Numbered from the stretch's first letter, positions 1 through 8,753 are shown. The stretch is DNA of 64,000 nucleotides from FEN-1191 sp964528845 (GCA_964528845.1 CAZGVE010000014.1:11637-75636); one strand, 5' to 3'. Notes: a model not told the origin generated them from the letters alone. Made by a program: numbers and translations.

Positions 1-75
1 GCAGCTAGGGTCCCAAGGCAGGCCCGCAGGCGGCTCGATTGAATGCGGCAGGCTGAGTGCGCCATGAGGACCCCC

Positions 76-103
76 GTTCTTATGCTATGGAAGCTCGTAT
101 AAT
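76..103 (+). promoter_or_regulatory. Candidate sigma-70 promoter for the GlcG/HbpS-like gene
   Basis: A perfect TATAAT hexamer lies at 98-103, about 40 bases before the start codon at 143. The best -35 match at suitable spacing (GTTCTT at 76-81) is poor, so only the -10 is convincing. Nothing else was recognised in the first 142 bases. Confidence 0.35.
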
Positions 104-142
104 ACGCGTCCGACCTCATTCCAATAAGCGTAGGGGTGTCCC

Positions 143-721
143 ATGAAGAGAATCTGGCTGCTCACGGCCACGGGTCTGCTCGGCGCGGGCCAGGCGATGG
201 CACAGGCACCGGCGAGCGCGCCGGCACCCGCACCCGCACCTTCACCGACGATCGCTGCAGCACCCACCAACGACGAGGTGCGTGCGCCCCGTCCCGCGCG
301 CGCACGCGGAATTCCGACGGCGCTTGCCATCGAGGGCGCGCAGACCGCCATCGCGACCTGCCTCGGCAATGGCTACAAGGTGACCGCACTGATCGTCGAT
401 TCCGGCGGCGTGCCGATCGAATTGATCTCCGGCGACGGCGCGGCGGCGATCACGCAGCGGATCGCGATGGGAAAGGCGCAGAGCGTACTCAAGTACAAGA
501 CCACCAGCGGTGAAGTGGCCGCGAAGGCCGCCAGCGATGCAGCCTTCATGGCGCAGGTCGTCGCCGATCCGCTGATCGGCACCCCGCGGCAGGGCGCGGT
601 TCCGATCACCGTCGGTGGCGAGCTGGTCGGCGCATTCGCGGTGTCCGGCGCGCCTGGCGGCGACAAGGACGAGGTGTGCACGAAGGCCGGACTGGCGAAG
701 ATCCAGGATCGGCTGCAATAG
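143..721 (+). CDS. Exported GlcG/HbpS-like (DUF336) protein
   Basis: This is a 192-residue protein with an apparent Sec signal peptide (MKRIWLLTATGLLGAGQAMA, cleavage after about residue 21) and an Ala/Pro linker (about 22-45). The rest is a GlcG/HbpS fold domain: an ALAIEGAQTAI opening helix, VTALIVDSGGVPIELISGDGA, a central GTPRQGAVPI loop and a VGAFAVSGAPGGDKDE turn typical of the family. Family members bind haem or small organic ligands, and exported versions often sit beside quinoprotein or cytochrome genes, as here. The ATG at 143 follows TAGGGGTG. It converges on the NHL gene with a strong hairpin between them. Ligand and exact role are unknown. Confidence 0.85.
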   Translation: MKRIWLLTATGLLGAGQAMAQAPASAPAPAPAPSPTIAAAPTNDEVRAPRPARARGIPTALAIEGAQTAIATCLGNGYKVTALIVDSGGVPIELISGDGAAAITQRIAMGKAQSVLKYKTTSGEVAAKAASDAAFMAQVVADPLIGTPRQGAVPITVGGELVGAFAVSGAPGGDKDEVCTKAGLAKIQDRLQ

Positions 722-728
722 GTAATTC

Positions 729-757
729 GGCCGGCCGGCCCGACGGGCCGGCCGGTC
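729..757. terminator. GC-rich hairpin between convergent genes
   Basis: An 11-bp perfect inverted repeat (CCGGCCGGCCC at 731-741, GGGCCGGCCGG at 745-755) with a GAC loop extends outward by a G-T wobble and one more pair. It fills the 39-bp gap between two convergent genes. There is no run of T on either side, so it may act as a bidirectional barrier or mRNA 3'-end stabiliser rather than a classic intrinsic terminator. Confidence 0.55.
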
Positions 758-760
758 CTG

Positions 761-1909
761 TCAGTGCTGCAGGATGAATTTCTGCAGCCGCTTTCCGGTA
801 TCGACCTCGCCCGTATAGAGGTTGCCCTTGGAATCGATGCCGATCTGGTGAACCCAGTGGAACTGGCCGGCATTGCGGCCACTGTGTCCGAAGCTGCCCA
901 CTTCAACGCCATCGCTGCGGCGCACGATGGCGATGCGGTTGTTCTCGCCATCCACCACGAACAGATATTTCTGCTGCGGGTCGCGTGAGAACGTCAGTGT
1001 CCACGTCGAGCCATTGCCGAGCGTGCTGGTGCGCAGCGAGAACTCGGATACGAACTTGCCCTGCCGCGTGAACACCTGCACGCGATTGTTGTGCCGGTCG
1101 CAGACGTACACCAGTCCGTCGGAGGACAGGCGTACGCAATGCACCGGCGAGCGGAACTGCTTGTCCGGAGGATCGCCTGGGGCGTATGCCGGGATGGACC
1201 CTGCCGCGGGCACGTCGCCCTCGACGCCCTCGATCGTGTTCGTGACCTCGCTCAAAGGAATGCCGTAGGCTCCCCAGCCACGCTTGAACTGGCCGGTGTT
1301 CGAGTCGTAGACGACGACCCGATTGTTCAGGTAGCCATCGGCCAGGTACACCTCGTGCGCCGATTCATCGACGTCGATGCCCGCTACGCGACCGAGCATC
1401 GTGGTGTCCTGGTTGTTCTTGCGCTCCTTGGTCTTGCGGCCGATCTCGAGCAGCTGCTTGCCGTCCGGGGTGAACTTGAGCACCTGACGGTCGTCCACGC
1501 TCGAGCCACTGATCCATACATTGCCACCTTTTTCGACCCAGATCGCATGCTCCCCGCTCGGCCAGTCCGGCACGAATCCGGGGCCGCCCCAGGACCGGAT
1601 GAGCTTGCCGGCAGTATCGAACTCGAGCACCGCTGGGGTGGTCACGCAGCAGTCATTGCGCGGCGGCGTCTGCGATGCCCCGAGCTCGTCCTTGGTGGAC
1701 GAGTGGGGTCGCTGCAGTACCCAGACATGGTCCTGGCTGTCGACGGCGATACCGGCCACCTGTCCCATGATCCAGTTGTTCGGCAGCTCCTGCGGCCAGA
1801 AGGGATCAACCTTGTACCGCGGGACATCATCGCCAGCGGCGTGCAATGGAGCGGCCGCGCAGGCGCCCAGCAATGTGAGTCCGAGCACCGCACTTCGGAG
1901 TCGCAGCAT
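761..1909 (-). CDS. Exported NHL-repeat (six-bladed beta-propeller) protein A
   Basis: This is a protein of about 382 residues made of repeated NHL blades, seen as recurring VAGIAVDSQDHVWVLQRP-like units (VEKGGNVWISG, VAGIDVDESAHEVYLADG, VRLSSDGLVYVCDRHNNRVQ, HQIGIDSKGNLYTGEV). The N terminus (MLRLRSAVLGLTLLGACAAAP) is a signal peptide; LGAC could be a lipobox, so it may be a lipoprotein. I chose the ATG at 1909, preceded by GGGGGGA, over a TTG five codons upstream. It resembles the propeller of peptidyl-hydroxyglycine alpha-amidating lyase and related lactonase-like proteins, but an enzymatic role is not shown. It follows the PQQ-like gene by 72 bp and has a paralogue at 7734-8753. Confidence 0.8.
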   Translation of the reverse strand: MLRLRSAVLGLTLLGACAAAPLHAAGDDVPRYKVDPFWPQELPNNWIMGQVAGIAVDSQDHVWVLQRPHSSTKDELGASQTPPRNDCCVTTPAVLEFDTAGKLIRSWGGPGFVPDWPSGEHAIWVEKGGNVWISGSSVDDRQVLKFTPDGKQLLEIGRKTKERKNNQDTTMLGRVAGIDVDESAHEVYLADGYLNNRVVVYDSNTGQFKRGWGAYGIPLSEVTNTIEGVEGDVPAAGSIPAYAPGDPPDKQFRSPVHCVRLSSDGLVYVCDRHNNRVQVFTRQGKFVSEFSLRTSTLGNGSTWTLTFSRDPQQKYLFVVDGENNRIAIVRRSDGVEVGSFGHSGRNAGQFHWVHQIGIDSKGNLYTGEVDTGKRLQKFILQH

Positions 1910-1981
1910 GAGCCATCCCCCCAATTCGTCGTTGTTCTGGTTAGTCTCGGTTCGTGGAATCGGCGCTGAGCCCTGGGCCGT

Positions 1982-3703
1982 TCAGCGCTTCACGCCGAAG
2001 GCGTAGACATGCGCGTCGTGCGTGACGATGAATACCTTGCCCAATGCGACGACCGGCTCGTTGAAATGGACCCAGTCGGTGATCGTCTTGCCGCTGGAGT
2101 ACAGCTGCTTGCCGGTCTCGGCATCGAACGCGTACAGCACCAGGTTGCTGACCGGCGTGGCGCGATAAACCGCACCGGTCGTCGTCGCGTCACGCGGCGT
2201 GCCGTCGGGCATCGGTGTGTTCTGCAGCGCCTGGCCGCCGGTCTGGGTCGCAAACACGATGCCGTTCGCGACCGTCGGCGGATCCGGCATGACCATGTCC
2301 GGCGAAGTCCACGTCGGGATCTCCGTGAGCTTGTCGCCATCCGCGACCACTTCGACCGCCATGATGCTGCCGTTCGGGACCGGGCCACTCGTGAACTTGA
2401 ATGGCGCCACCTTGGTCGACTGCGGTCCCCACATCGGCGTATAGATGAATCGCCGACCCGCGGGTGACTGATAGGTCGCGATTCCGCCCCAGACGCCCTG
2501 GCTCGGCTGGGTCCCCGAGGCCGCGTCGTTGCCCAGCTGCGGACCCTGGTACAGCGGTGTCGAATGATTCTCGGATGGCCCGCCGCCGAGGTCACTGGTA
2601 TCGAGCAGGTCGATGACCGATTCCTTGCCGGCGACCGCGACCAGTGTCTTGCCCGCGAACGGGAACACGATCGGGCTGGCCGACCAGTCAAGATCCTTGG
2701 CGTTCATGTAGCGCCAGTTCTTCGGCGTGAACATGTCCATCAGCCGCGTCGCCTTCGGTGCAAGCATCAGCACGCTGATGCCATATTGGCCCGAGGCCGG
2801 ATCGACGAAGCCGTCGGCGGTTTCGATCAGCAGGGTGTTGTTCGGGCCCTTTGTTACGCCGCCACGGCCCCAGGGGCCGGCCGGCCGGCCGTTGCTGGTG
2901 TAGAAATGGGTCACCTGCGGATGCGCAGGGTCGTGCACATCGACCGCGGTGACCATCCCCGGATCGATGGGCGGGCCGACCATCGGTCGGCGTCCAGGCG
3001 GGGTAGGCGCCGGCTGCGCACCCGGGTTCAGCGTCTCGGCGGCCATCATGGGTGAATTCGGATCGACCAGCTCGCCGCAGCCGCGCGCGTTGGTCGTATA
3101 GACCACGTTGTCGATGATGTTCAGGCCCCAGGCGCGCGCGAACGGCGCGACCATCTCGGTGGGTGCCAGGCGCTCCGATCCGTCGCCCAGCGCCGCCCCG
3201 CGCAGCTTGCCGTCGCTGGTCAGAAAGTAGATCACGCCATTGGCCTTGTCGATGGCCGGAGCGCCGTTGGCGGTGTTCGAGCACAGCCAGGTACCGGGGC
3301 GTCCCGGCTGGATCGGATTCGGATAGGTCTTCTGCCACAGCACCTTTCCGGTGTCGGTATCCAGCGCGAACAGCGTGTCATCAGCGCCGAGCAGGTACAG
3401 CAGGTTCTTCGGGCCCGCGGCGGTGGGAACGCCGGCCGCGACGACTGGTGGGCTCAAGGTGGCGAGCGCCACGGCGGTCGGCGGTGTCGAGAGCTGCGTG
3501 CTCCATTGCACCTTGAGCTTCGACACGTTGGTCTTGTCGAGCGTGGTCTCACCGCGGTTCCAGCCGGTGCGCTCCTGATCGTAGCCATAGGTGGGCCAGT
3601 CGTTCGCGGGCGGCGCGGCCGCGCCGCTCTGCGCGAAACTCGGCGCGGGGCCGAGCAGCGCCAACAGCAGCACCGGGAGCAGGGCAGGATGGATCTTTGA
3701 CAT
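1982..3703 (-). CDS. Periplasmic PQQ-enzyme-like beta-propeller protein
   Basis: This is a 573-residue protein with a clear Sec signal (MSKIHPALLPVLLLALLGPAPSFA). PQQ-repeat signatures include DTDTGKVLWQKTYP near the N-terminal third, a GKTLVAVAGKESVIDLLD blade, and FDAETGKQLYSSG near the C terminus. Such propellers are found in quinoprotein alcohol and glucose dehydrogenases, but this chain lacks an obvious haem domain and PQQ binding is not established; it could be a BamB-like scaffold. The start at 3703 places the signal peptide first; a longer frame upstream overlaps the cytochrome gene. It lies 10 bp after the cytochrome c stop, so the two are probably co-transcribed, suggesting the cytochrome accepts its electrons. 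Confidence 0.8.
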   Translation of the reverse strand: MSKIHPALLPVLLLALLGPAPSFAQSGAAAPPANDWPTYGYDQERTGWNRGETTLDKTNVSKLKVQWSTQLSTPPTAVALATLSPPVVAAGVPTAAGPKNLLYLLGADDTLFALDTDTGKVLWQKTYPNPIQPGRPGTWLCSNTANGAPAIDKANGVIYFLTSDGKLRGAALGDGSERLAPTEMVAPFARAWGLNIIDNVVYTTNARGCGELVDPNSPMMAAETLNPGAQPAPTPPGRRPMVGPPIDPGMVTAVDVHDPAHPQVTHFYTSNGRPAGPWGRGGVTKGPNNTLLIETADGFVDPASGQYGISVLMLAPKATRLMDMFTPKNWRYMNAKDLDWSASPIVFPFAGKTLVAVAGKESVIDLLDTSDLGGGPSENHSTPLYQGPQLGNDAASGTQPSQGVWGGIATYQSPAGRRFIYTPMWGPQSTKVAPFKFTSGPVPNGSIMAVEVVADGDKLTEIPTWTSPDMVMPDPPTVANGIVFATQTGGQALQNTPMPDGTPRDATTTGAVYRATPVSNLVLYAFDAETGKQLYSSGKTITDWVHFNEPVVALGKVFIVTHDAHVYAFGVKR

Positions 3704-3713
3704 GCGGTCCTCG

Positions 3714-4202
3714 TTAGTGGCTCGGCTTCTTGGCGTCGAAGTGAATGCTTTCCAGGCTCTGCGCATCGTCGGTCAATTCCTTCGCACCCGCGGGAAGCTG
3801 ATTGACCGACAGCACGTATGCAGTCAGGTCGGCTGCCACCTGGCCGCTCAGGGTCCCCGGATTGCTTTGCGGCATCGTCGTGTGGATGCGGTCGAACAGG
3901 GCCGTAAGAGACAGACCGTCCCAGTCGTTCAGGAACATCTTGCCCGTCAGCGCCGGCGCATCCGTACCATTGCCAGCCAGCGTTTCCCCATGGCAGGTGG
4001 CACAGCGGCTAGCGTATTCTGTCGCACCGCGCTGCGCCTGCTCGGCCGTGAAGACGCCGTCCCAGATCGAATGCCCGGCTTCCTGCGCGCGCAGCGCGCG
4101 CGCCGCAATTGCGCTGATGGCCAGCAGGCCGATCGCGGCAGCCAGCGGCAGCACGCGTCCGGCCCTACCCTTAAGCGGTCGCGGTGGACGTATCACGGGC
4201 AT
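3714..4202 (-). CDS. Mono-haem c-type cytochrome, membrane-anchored or secreted
   Basis: This is a 162-residue protein with a hydrophobic N-terminal segment (about 18-36), then one CxxCH haem site, CATCH at residues 67-71. A probable distal Met ligand is M110 in the HTTMPQSNPGTLS stretch, and the DLTAYVLSVNQLP helix closes the class I fold. It would carry electrons in the periplasm from the neighbouring dehydrogenase to a terminal oxidase. The ATG at 4202 lies 16 bp after the stop of the TIM-barrel gene, and the PQQ-like gene follows 10 bp later, indicating an operon. It resembles small cytochrome subunits paired with GMC dehydrogenases and quinoproteins. Confidence 0.88.
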   Translation of the reverse strand: MPVIRPPRPLKGRAGRVLPLAAAIGLLAISAIAARALRAQEAGHSIWDGVFTAEQAQRGATEYASRCATCHGETLAGNGTDAPALTGKMFLNDWDGLSLTALFDRIHTTMPQSNPGTLSGQVAADLTAYVLSVNQLPAGAKELTDDAQSLESIHFDAKKPSH

Positions 4203-4218
4203 GACGATCCTCTCGAGC

Positions 4219-5352
4219 TCAGGCGCTGGCGGCAGGAGGCGCGGCCAGGCGCACCTGCAGCGTCTTGCGCAGGTAGTTGACGTTCGCGGCGAGTGTGTCA
4301 CCGATGCTGCCGCCGCCGTCGCCCGGCCTTGGCGCATCGACGTCCACCATGACCCAACCCTTCCATTTCCGTTCGCGTATCACCTGGAAGATACCGGGGA
4401 AATCCACTCCGCCGTAGGCCCCCATCGTGCCCCAGATATTGCCGCTGGAATAGTCCTGCGGCGGGGGAGTGGACTTGTTGCCGCGATACTTCGCGTAGGT
4501 ATCCTTCAGGTGGAACTCGGCGATTCGCGGCAGGAATTCCTTGACCATCTGCACGACGTCCATACCGCCGAGCACGTTATGTCCCGTATCGAGCGTCAGC
4601 CACACATAGCGCGGATCGGTGAGTTCCATGACGCGGCGGAACTCATGTTCGCGCTCCATCGGTCCCCAGATATGCGGATGCGGGCCCAGACGCACGCCAT
4701 GGGCACTGGTCTGTCGGCCGATCTCGTTGAGCGTATCGGCAAGCTTCTTGAGTTGATCGTCGCTGGGTCCACCCGGCGGGCGGCCGCCGAGGTTGGTCTT
4801 CCAATGGTCACAGCCCGCAGGCGCCAGAAAATCGCGCGCAAAGCTCACCATGTCCCGGACCAGCTGGTCATGCCCTTCCTCGCCAAGCCAGGGAAAAGGG
4901 CCGGTGCCAAAGGGAGATGCGGCGGCCGCGGCGCCGCCAGCGGCTGGAGCGGCCGGGGCAGGCGCCGGGCCCCGCCGCGGCAGATCCCCGACATCCACCA
5001 GCGTGACGCCCGCCAGGTCGCACAGGCGCTTGAGCGCCAGCGGTTGATCGATGTACGGGGCGGCCTGATCCGAATACGGCTCCAGCCCCTGGAATCCATA
5101 GCGCTTCACGTCCGCCAGAATGCGCGGAATATCCGTGATGTTCTTCATGCGCCCGTTGGACCATTCACCCCAGGTCGAACCAGTGATTCCGAAGCGGATA
5201 TCGGGATTGACCGGGTCGAGCGCGTGGGAGTCCGCGGCCCAGACGCGAGCGATGCCGACGCTGCCGATTGCGGCCGCCGCGCCCGAACACGCCAGCGCCG
5301 AGCTCAGGAAGTCCCGCCGGTTCACGGGGCGATTTGCGTGATCTGCATCCAT
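4219..5352 (-). CDS. Tat-exported sugar isomerase/epimerase-like TIM-barrel protein B
   Basis: This is a 377-residue protein with a twin-arginine signal (NRRDFLSSALA, Arg 12-13, then a hydrophobic stretch ending near VWA). The body is a xylose-isomerase-like TIM barrel (AP endonuclease 2 superfamily): YGFQGLEPYSDQ, HPHIWGP, the TLDTGH strand, EFHLKDTY and VMVDVDAPR supply the usual acidic and His metal ligands. Family members isomerise or epimerise sugars; relatives near GMC dehydrogenases process 3-keto-sugars or 3-keto-glycosides. A good ribosome site (AAGGGGAG, 8-base spacing) supports the ATG at 5352. It has a close paralogue at 8885-9976. Substrate unknown. Confidence 0.85.
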   Translation of the reverse strand: MDADHANRPVNRRDFLSSALACSGAAAAIGSVGIARVWAADSHALDPVNPDIRFGITGSTWGEWSNGRMKNITDIPRILADVKRYGFQGLEPYSDQAAPYIDQPLALKRLCDLAGVTLVDVGDLPRRGPAPAPAAPAAGGAAAAASPFGTGPFPWLGEEGHDQLVRDMVSFARDFLAPAGCDHWKTNLGGRPPGGPSDDQLKKLADTLNEIGRQTSAHGVRLGPHPHIWGPMEREHEFRRVMELTDPRYVWLTLDTGHNVLGGMDVVQMVKEFLPRIAEFHLKDTYAKYRGNKSTPPPQDYSSGNIWGTMGAYGGVDFPGIFQVIRERKWKGWVMVDVDAPRPGDGGGSIGDTLAANVNYLRKTLQVRLAAPPAASA

Positions 5353-5433
5353 GGACAGTGCTCCCCTTGTAGTTATTCAGCGCTCGCGGCTCCGCCGCCG
5401 CGCCGGCCCACCCACCTGCCGGAATTTTAAGAC

Positions 5434-5468
5434 AAAAACGGATTGCGACCCAGCGGCCCGAGGGCCGC
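5434..5468 (-). terminator. Weak terminator-like hairpin after the GMC gene
   Basis: On the minus strand, GCGGCC/GGCCGC (5463-5468 and 5453-5458) forms a 6-bp stem with a CGAG tetraloop, followed about 13 bases later by TTTTTG. The gap before the U tract is longer than in a standard intrinsic terminator, so this is tentative. It sits in the 139-bp gap that separates the GMC gene from the TIM-barrel/cytochrome/PQQ group. Confidence 0.3.
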
Positions 5469-5491
5469 CAGCGACACGGCCACGTCCGGCG

Positions 5492-7156
5492 TCAGATCGT
5501 CACGTTGCCGGCCTTTGCTGCCCTGACCAGGTGATCGGCCGCGCGGTAGGCCAAGGCCGAAATCGTCATGGTCGGGTGGTTGCGGCCGCCGGTGACGAAG
5601 CTGCTGCCGTCCACTATGAACAGGTTCGGCACGTCGTGCGCACGGTGGTACTTGTTCACGACCGACCTGGACGGATCGTTGCCCATCCGGCAGGTACCGC
5701 GGGAATGCGCGCCGCCACGGCTGTCAGAGACCTGATCGCGCCAGATCTCGGTCGCGCCTGCCGCCTGCAGCACGTCCACCGACCGGTCGATGAAGAACTG
5801 CATCGCCTTGAAGTCGTTCTCATGACTGCTCGAGGTGATGCGCATCGCCGGCAGTCCCCAGGCGTCCTTGACGTCCGGATCCAGATCGACCCGATTGGTT
5901 TCGACCGGCAGCTGCGAGATGAAGTTGGAAACATCGAGGCGGTGGTTGGCCTGCGTAAGGAGCGCCTTCTTGTAGCCCGCACCCCAGCTCGGCGCATTGT
6001 GCGCGCCGCGCAGCCCGTATTCGATCGGAGTCGTGAACCCGCGCGCGGTCATGCGGCCGCCGCCGTAGAAGCCGCGCTTCTGCGCATCGTTCGGCACGTA
6101 GTCGACGATGGCCGCACCGGTGACGCAACCCTTGTACTCGTTGAGCGGATGCTCGAACAGGCCGGAAGCGCCGCCACCATTGCCGCTCATCAGGTACCGC
6201 CCGACCACGCCGCTGGAATTCGCGAGCCCGTTCGGAAAGCGCTTCGAGCTCGACAGCAGCAACAGGCGCGGCGTCTCGGTGCCGTTGGCGCTGAGCACGA
6301 CCACCTTGGCCTTCTGGAACTGCTCGCGCTGCTGGTCGTCGAAGTAGACCGCGCCGGTGACCTTGCCGGCATCATTCACCGAGATCTCGCGCACATAGCT
6401 GTTCGCGCGGATCTCGCAGCGGTTGGTCTTCTCGGCAATCGGCAGCAGCGCCACGGCCGAGCTGGAGCGGGCCTTCACCTGGCAGCCGAAGCCCGAGCAC
6501 ATGCCGCATTGAATGCAGGCCGCGCGTCCGTTGTACGGCTCGGTAATGATTGCCGCGACGTTCGGTACCACGGTAAGTCCGAGCTTGGAGGCGGCGACCT
6601 TGAACAGTGCGCCAGAGCTCTTCAAGGGCAGCGCCTTCAACGGGTACGGCTTCGACATCGGTGCCATGAATGGCGTATCGACCCGCTCGCCGCTGATGCC
6701 GAGTTCCCATTCCGCCTGCGTGTAGTAGGGCTCGAGTTCCTCGTAGGAGATCGGCCAGTCGGCGACGCCGGTGCCGGCGATCGTGCCGAAGCGGCTGGCC
6801 TCGTTGAACTCCCACGGCAGGTGCCGCCAGCTGCTGCCACCATACGTCACCGTTCCGCCACCAACCACGCAGCCATAAGTATGGTTTCCGGGGACGGCTT
6901 TTTCGGAGGCATTGCGGCGGAACGTGTTGCGCTGCTTTTTCGGGTCGCTCATCATCGCGTCAGCTGCGTCCGGGTGCCGGTTCAGCAGCTCGTCCTTGTT
7001 GAAATCCTGCTCATGTCCGTAGGCGCCCCACGGACCCTGCTCGAGCACGACGACCGAGAATCCCGCGACCGACAGCTGCTTGGCCATCACGGCACCGCCG
7101 GCACCTGAACCGATGACCAGGAAGTCGACCTCAGTGGAGGGTGAGTATTTGATCAT
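5492..7156 (-). CDS. GMC-family FAD dehydrogenase, gluconate-2-dehydrogenase/LacA-like large subunit
   Basis: This is a 554-residue flavoprotein. The FAD-binding Rossmann motif GSGAGG is at residues 16-21, followed by VVVLEQG (acidic end of beta2). A four-cysteine cluster, C214, C217, C220 and C225 (ACIQCGMCSGFGC), is typical of the cluster-bearing GMC subfamily that includes sugar dehydrogenases. The C terminus has the substrate-site and FAD motif GGRNHPTMTISALA (N526, H527). There is no signal peptide; relatives are exported by hitch-hiking on the Tat signal of the small subunit, encoded 15 bp upstream. Predicted role: oxidation of a sugar or alcohol in the periplasm with electrons passed to cytochrome c. 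The ATG at 7156 is close to the Rossmann strand as expected. Confidence 0.9.
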   Translation of the reverse strand: MIKYSPSTEVDFLVIGSGAGGAVMAKQLSVAGFSVVVLEQGPWGAYGHEQDFNKDELLNRHPDAADAMMSDPKKQRNTFRRNASEKAVPGNHTYGCVVGGGTVTYGGSSWRHLPWEFNEASRFGTIAGTGVADWPISYEELEPYYTQAEWELGISGERVDTPFMAPMSKPYPLKALPLKSSGALFKVAASKLGLTVVPNVAAIITEPYNGRAACIQCGMCSGFGCQVKARSSSAVALLPIAEKTNRCEIRANSYVREISVNDAGKVTGAVYFDDQQREQFQKAKVVVLSANGTETPRLLLLSSSKRFPNGLANSSGVVGRYLMSGNGGGASGLFEHPLNEYKGCVTGAAIVDYVPNDAQKRGFYGGGRMTARGFTTPIEYGLRGAHNAPSWGAGYKKALLTQANHRLDVSNFISQLPVETNRVDLDPDVKDAWGLPAMRITSSSHENDFKAMQFFIDRSVDVLQAAGATEIWRDQVSDSRGGAHSRGTCRMGNDPSRSVVNKYHRAHDVPNLFIVDGSSFVTGGRNHPTMTISALAYRAADHLVRAAKAGNVTI

Positions 7157-7171
7157 TGAGATGCTCCCTGT

Positions 7172-7723
7172 CTAGCGGTCGTAGTAGCCGAAGGGCGGCT
7201 TGAACGCGAGCGTGTCTTCGAAGCCGATCAGGTGCCAGCCCACCTTGTCGAAGTTGCCGCCATGCTTCGGGCTCGCGAACATGCCCATGATCGTGTGATC
7301 GCGCACCTGCTTGAAGAACGGCGTGGTCTCGATTGCCGTCAGAACCTGGATCTGCTGGGCGGAAGTCAACGCCGAGAACGTCATCGCGCCGGGGACCAGT
7401 TCCCTGGACTTGGACTGCAGGTCCTGAATGCCCTGCGTGTAGAGCGGCTGCGCGTCCTGCGCAAAACTCGTCAGCGAGCGATCGATGAAGTGCACCACCC
7501 GCGCCTCGCGGGCGCCCGGCGTGTCGTCGGTCGGGAAGATCTGCGCCGACATGGCTTCGATCTCGGCCGCCTGCCCGTCGGAAAAGAACGCGAATTGGGC
7601 GGACTGGTGCGCCATCTGCTGGGCCTGCACCACGGCCGGCCAGTTCAGGGCGATCCACGCCGTACTGACACCGGTCATGGAACTGACCAGGAATTGTCGT
7701 CGGGTAGTGTCTTCAGCGCTCAT
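7172..7723 (-). CDS. Gluconate 2-dehydrogenase subunit 3-like protein with Tat signal
   Basis: This is a 183-residue small subunit. The N terminus carries a twin-arginine motif (TTRRQFLVSSMTG) and a hydrophobic stretch ending VVQAQQ. The remainder matches the gluconate 2-dehydrogenase subunit 3 family: the IFPTDDTPGAREA segment, the HFIDRSL helix and the terminal FGYYDR. In LacC/GADH-type enzymes this subunit carries the Tat signal for the whole complex and contacts the flavoprotein; the GMC subunit follows 15 bp downstream. The ATG at 7723 is chosen because it begins the Tat signal; the frame stays open further upstream inside the preceding gene only by chance. It lies 10 bp after the NHL gene. 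Confidence 0.88.
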   Translation of the reverse strand: MSAEDTTRRQFLVSSMTGVSTAWIALNWPAVVQAQQMAHQSAQFAFFSDGQAAEIEAMSAQIFPTDDTPGAREARVVHFIDRSLTSFAQDAQPLYTQGIQDLQSKSRELVPGAMTFSALTSAQQIQVLTAIETTPFFKQVRDHTIMGMFASPKHGGNFDKVGWHLIGFEDTLAFKPPFGYYDR

Positions 7724-7733
7724 GGCTCGCTCC

Positions 7734-8753
7734 TCAGGGCTGACGTTTGGCGTATCGGGTAATACCGTGGGGTGGGGAGTTGACCGCTCCGTACATCGTG
7801 CCGCCGGCATCGACGACGACTCCCTCGCCGGCCGAATCATCCGGCACGAACGCCGTCGGCTGTCCGCTGCGGATGCTGCCGATCCAGACGCCCTTGTGCC
7901 AGCCCGGGTGGACGGTCTCGTTGGAATCGGCATCGATCGCGTACAGCGTGTCCTTCTTATCCACATAGAAGCCGGCCGGACGCCCGAATTGGGTCCACTG
8001 GTCCAGGAACTTGCCATCCTGATCGAAGATCTGGATGCGCGAGTTGCCCCGGTCGGCGACGAACAAGCGCCCGTGCGAATCGAACGCCAGCGCATGCGGA
8101 TTGCTGAATTCACTGGGTCCGCTTCCCGCCTGACCCCATTGTTTGATGAATTTCCCGTCCTTGGAGAATTTCACGATCCGCGGCACGCTGCCGGCGGGTA
8201 TCGTGTTCGGGATTGCGGTGTGGCCGTCGGCGACGAAGATATCGCCGTTGGGAGCGGTGATCACATCAGCCGGTGCCTGGAAATGGCTCTCGTCGCTGCC
8301 CCGGACGCCGGCGGTGCCGAGGCGCAGCAGCACCTTGCCTTGCGGGCTCAGTTCGATGACCTGCACGCCGCGGGTTCCGTCCTTGCTCGTGGCCCCGTCC
8401 GTGACCCAGATGTTGCCGTGGCGATCGACGTGCAGTCCGTGCGGAAATACGAACAGTCCAGCACCGATGCTGCGGATCGGCTTGCCCGTCGCCGTGTCCA
8501 GGAGATTGACGGGCGGGATGTCGGAACCATCGCAACTGTTGACGCCGCAGCGATCGATGGCCCAGATTTCATCGTGCGGACCGCGCTTCACGGCGGCGCT
8601 CGATCCCCAGGGGCCGGCCCCGGCGGGTTTGGCCCACTGGTATTCGGGCGCCTGGAAGGGATCTGGCAGCCCGGAGATGGGAGCGTCCGCCGCGCACGCC
8701 CACGCGGCCGGCAGCGCACACAGCGCGGTCAGCGCTAACCAGGATTTCGCCAT
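7734..8753 (-). CDS. Exported NHL-repeat (six-bladed beta-propeller) protein B
   Basis: This is a protein of about 339 residues with a Sec signal (MAKSWLALTALCALPAAWACA) and at least five NHL blades, for example HGLHVDRHGNIWVTDG, PADVITAPNGDIFVADGH, ALAFDSHGRLFVADRGNSRI and FYVDKKDTLYAIDADS. NHL propellers usually bind ligands or catalyse lactone and peptidyl-hydroxyglycine chemistry; a lactonase acting on the dehydrogenase product would fit but is not shown. It stops 10 bp before the subunit-3 gene, so it is in the dehydrogenase transcript. Start chosen at the ATG (8753) that begins the signal. It is a distant paralogue of the protein at 761-1909. Confidence 0.82.
   Translation of the reverse strand: MAKSWLALTALCALPAAWACAADAPISGLPDPFQAPEYQWAKPAGAGPWGSSAAVKRGPHDEIWAIDRCGVNSCDGSDIPPVNLLDTATGKPIRSIGAGLFVFPHGLHVDRHGNIWVTDGATSKDGTRGVQVIELSPQGKVLLRLGTAGVRGSDESHFQAPADVITAPNGDIFVADGHTAIPNTIPAGSVPRIVKFSKDGKFIKQWGQAGSGPSEFSNPHALAFDSHGRLFVADRGNSRIQIFDQDGKFLDQWTQFGRPAGFYVDKKDTLYAIDADSNETVHPGWHKGVWIGSIRSGQPTAFVPDDSAGEGVVVDAGGTMYGAVNSPPHGITRYAKRQP

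Noticed and set aside
5351..7108. Long open frame opposite the GMC gene
   Set aside because: It is the antisense of a well-supported flavoprotein; frames stay open because of high third-position G+C. No motifs are visible in it.
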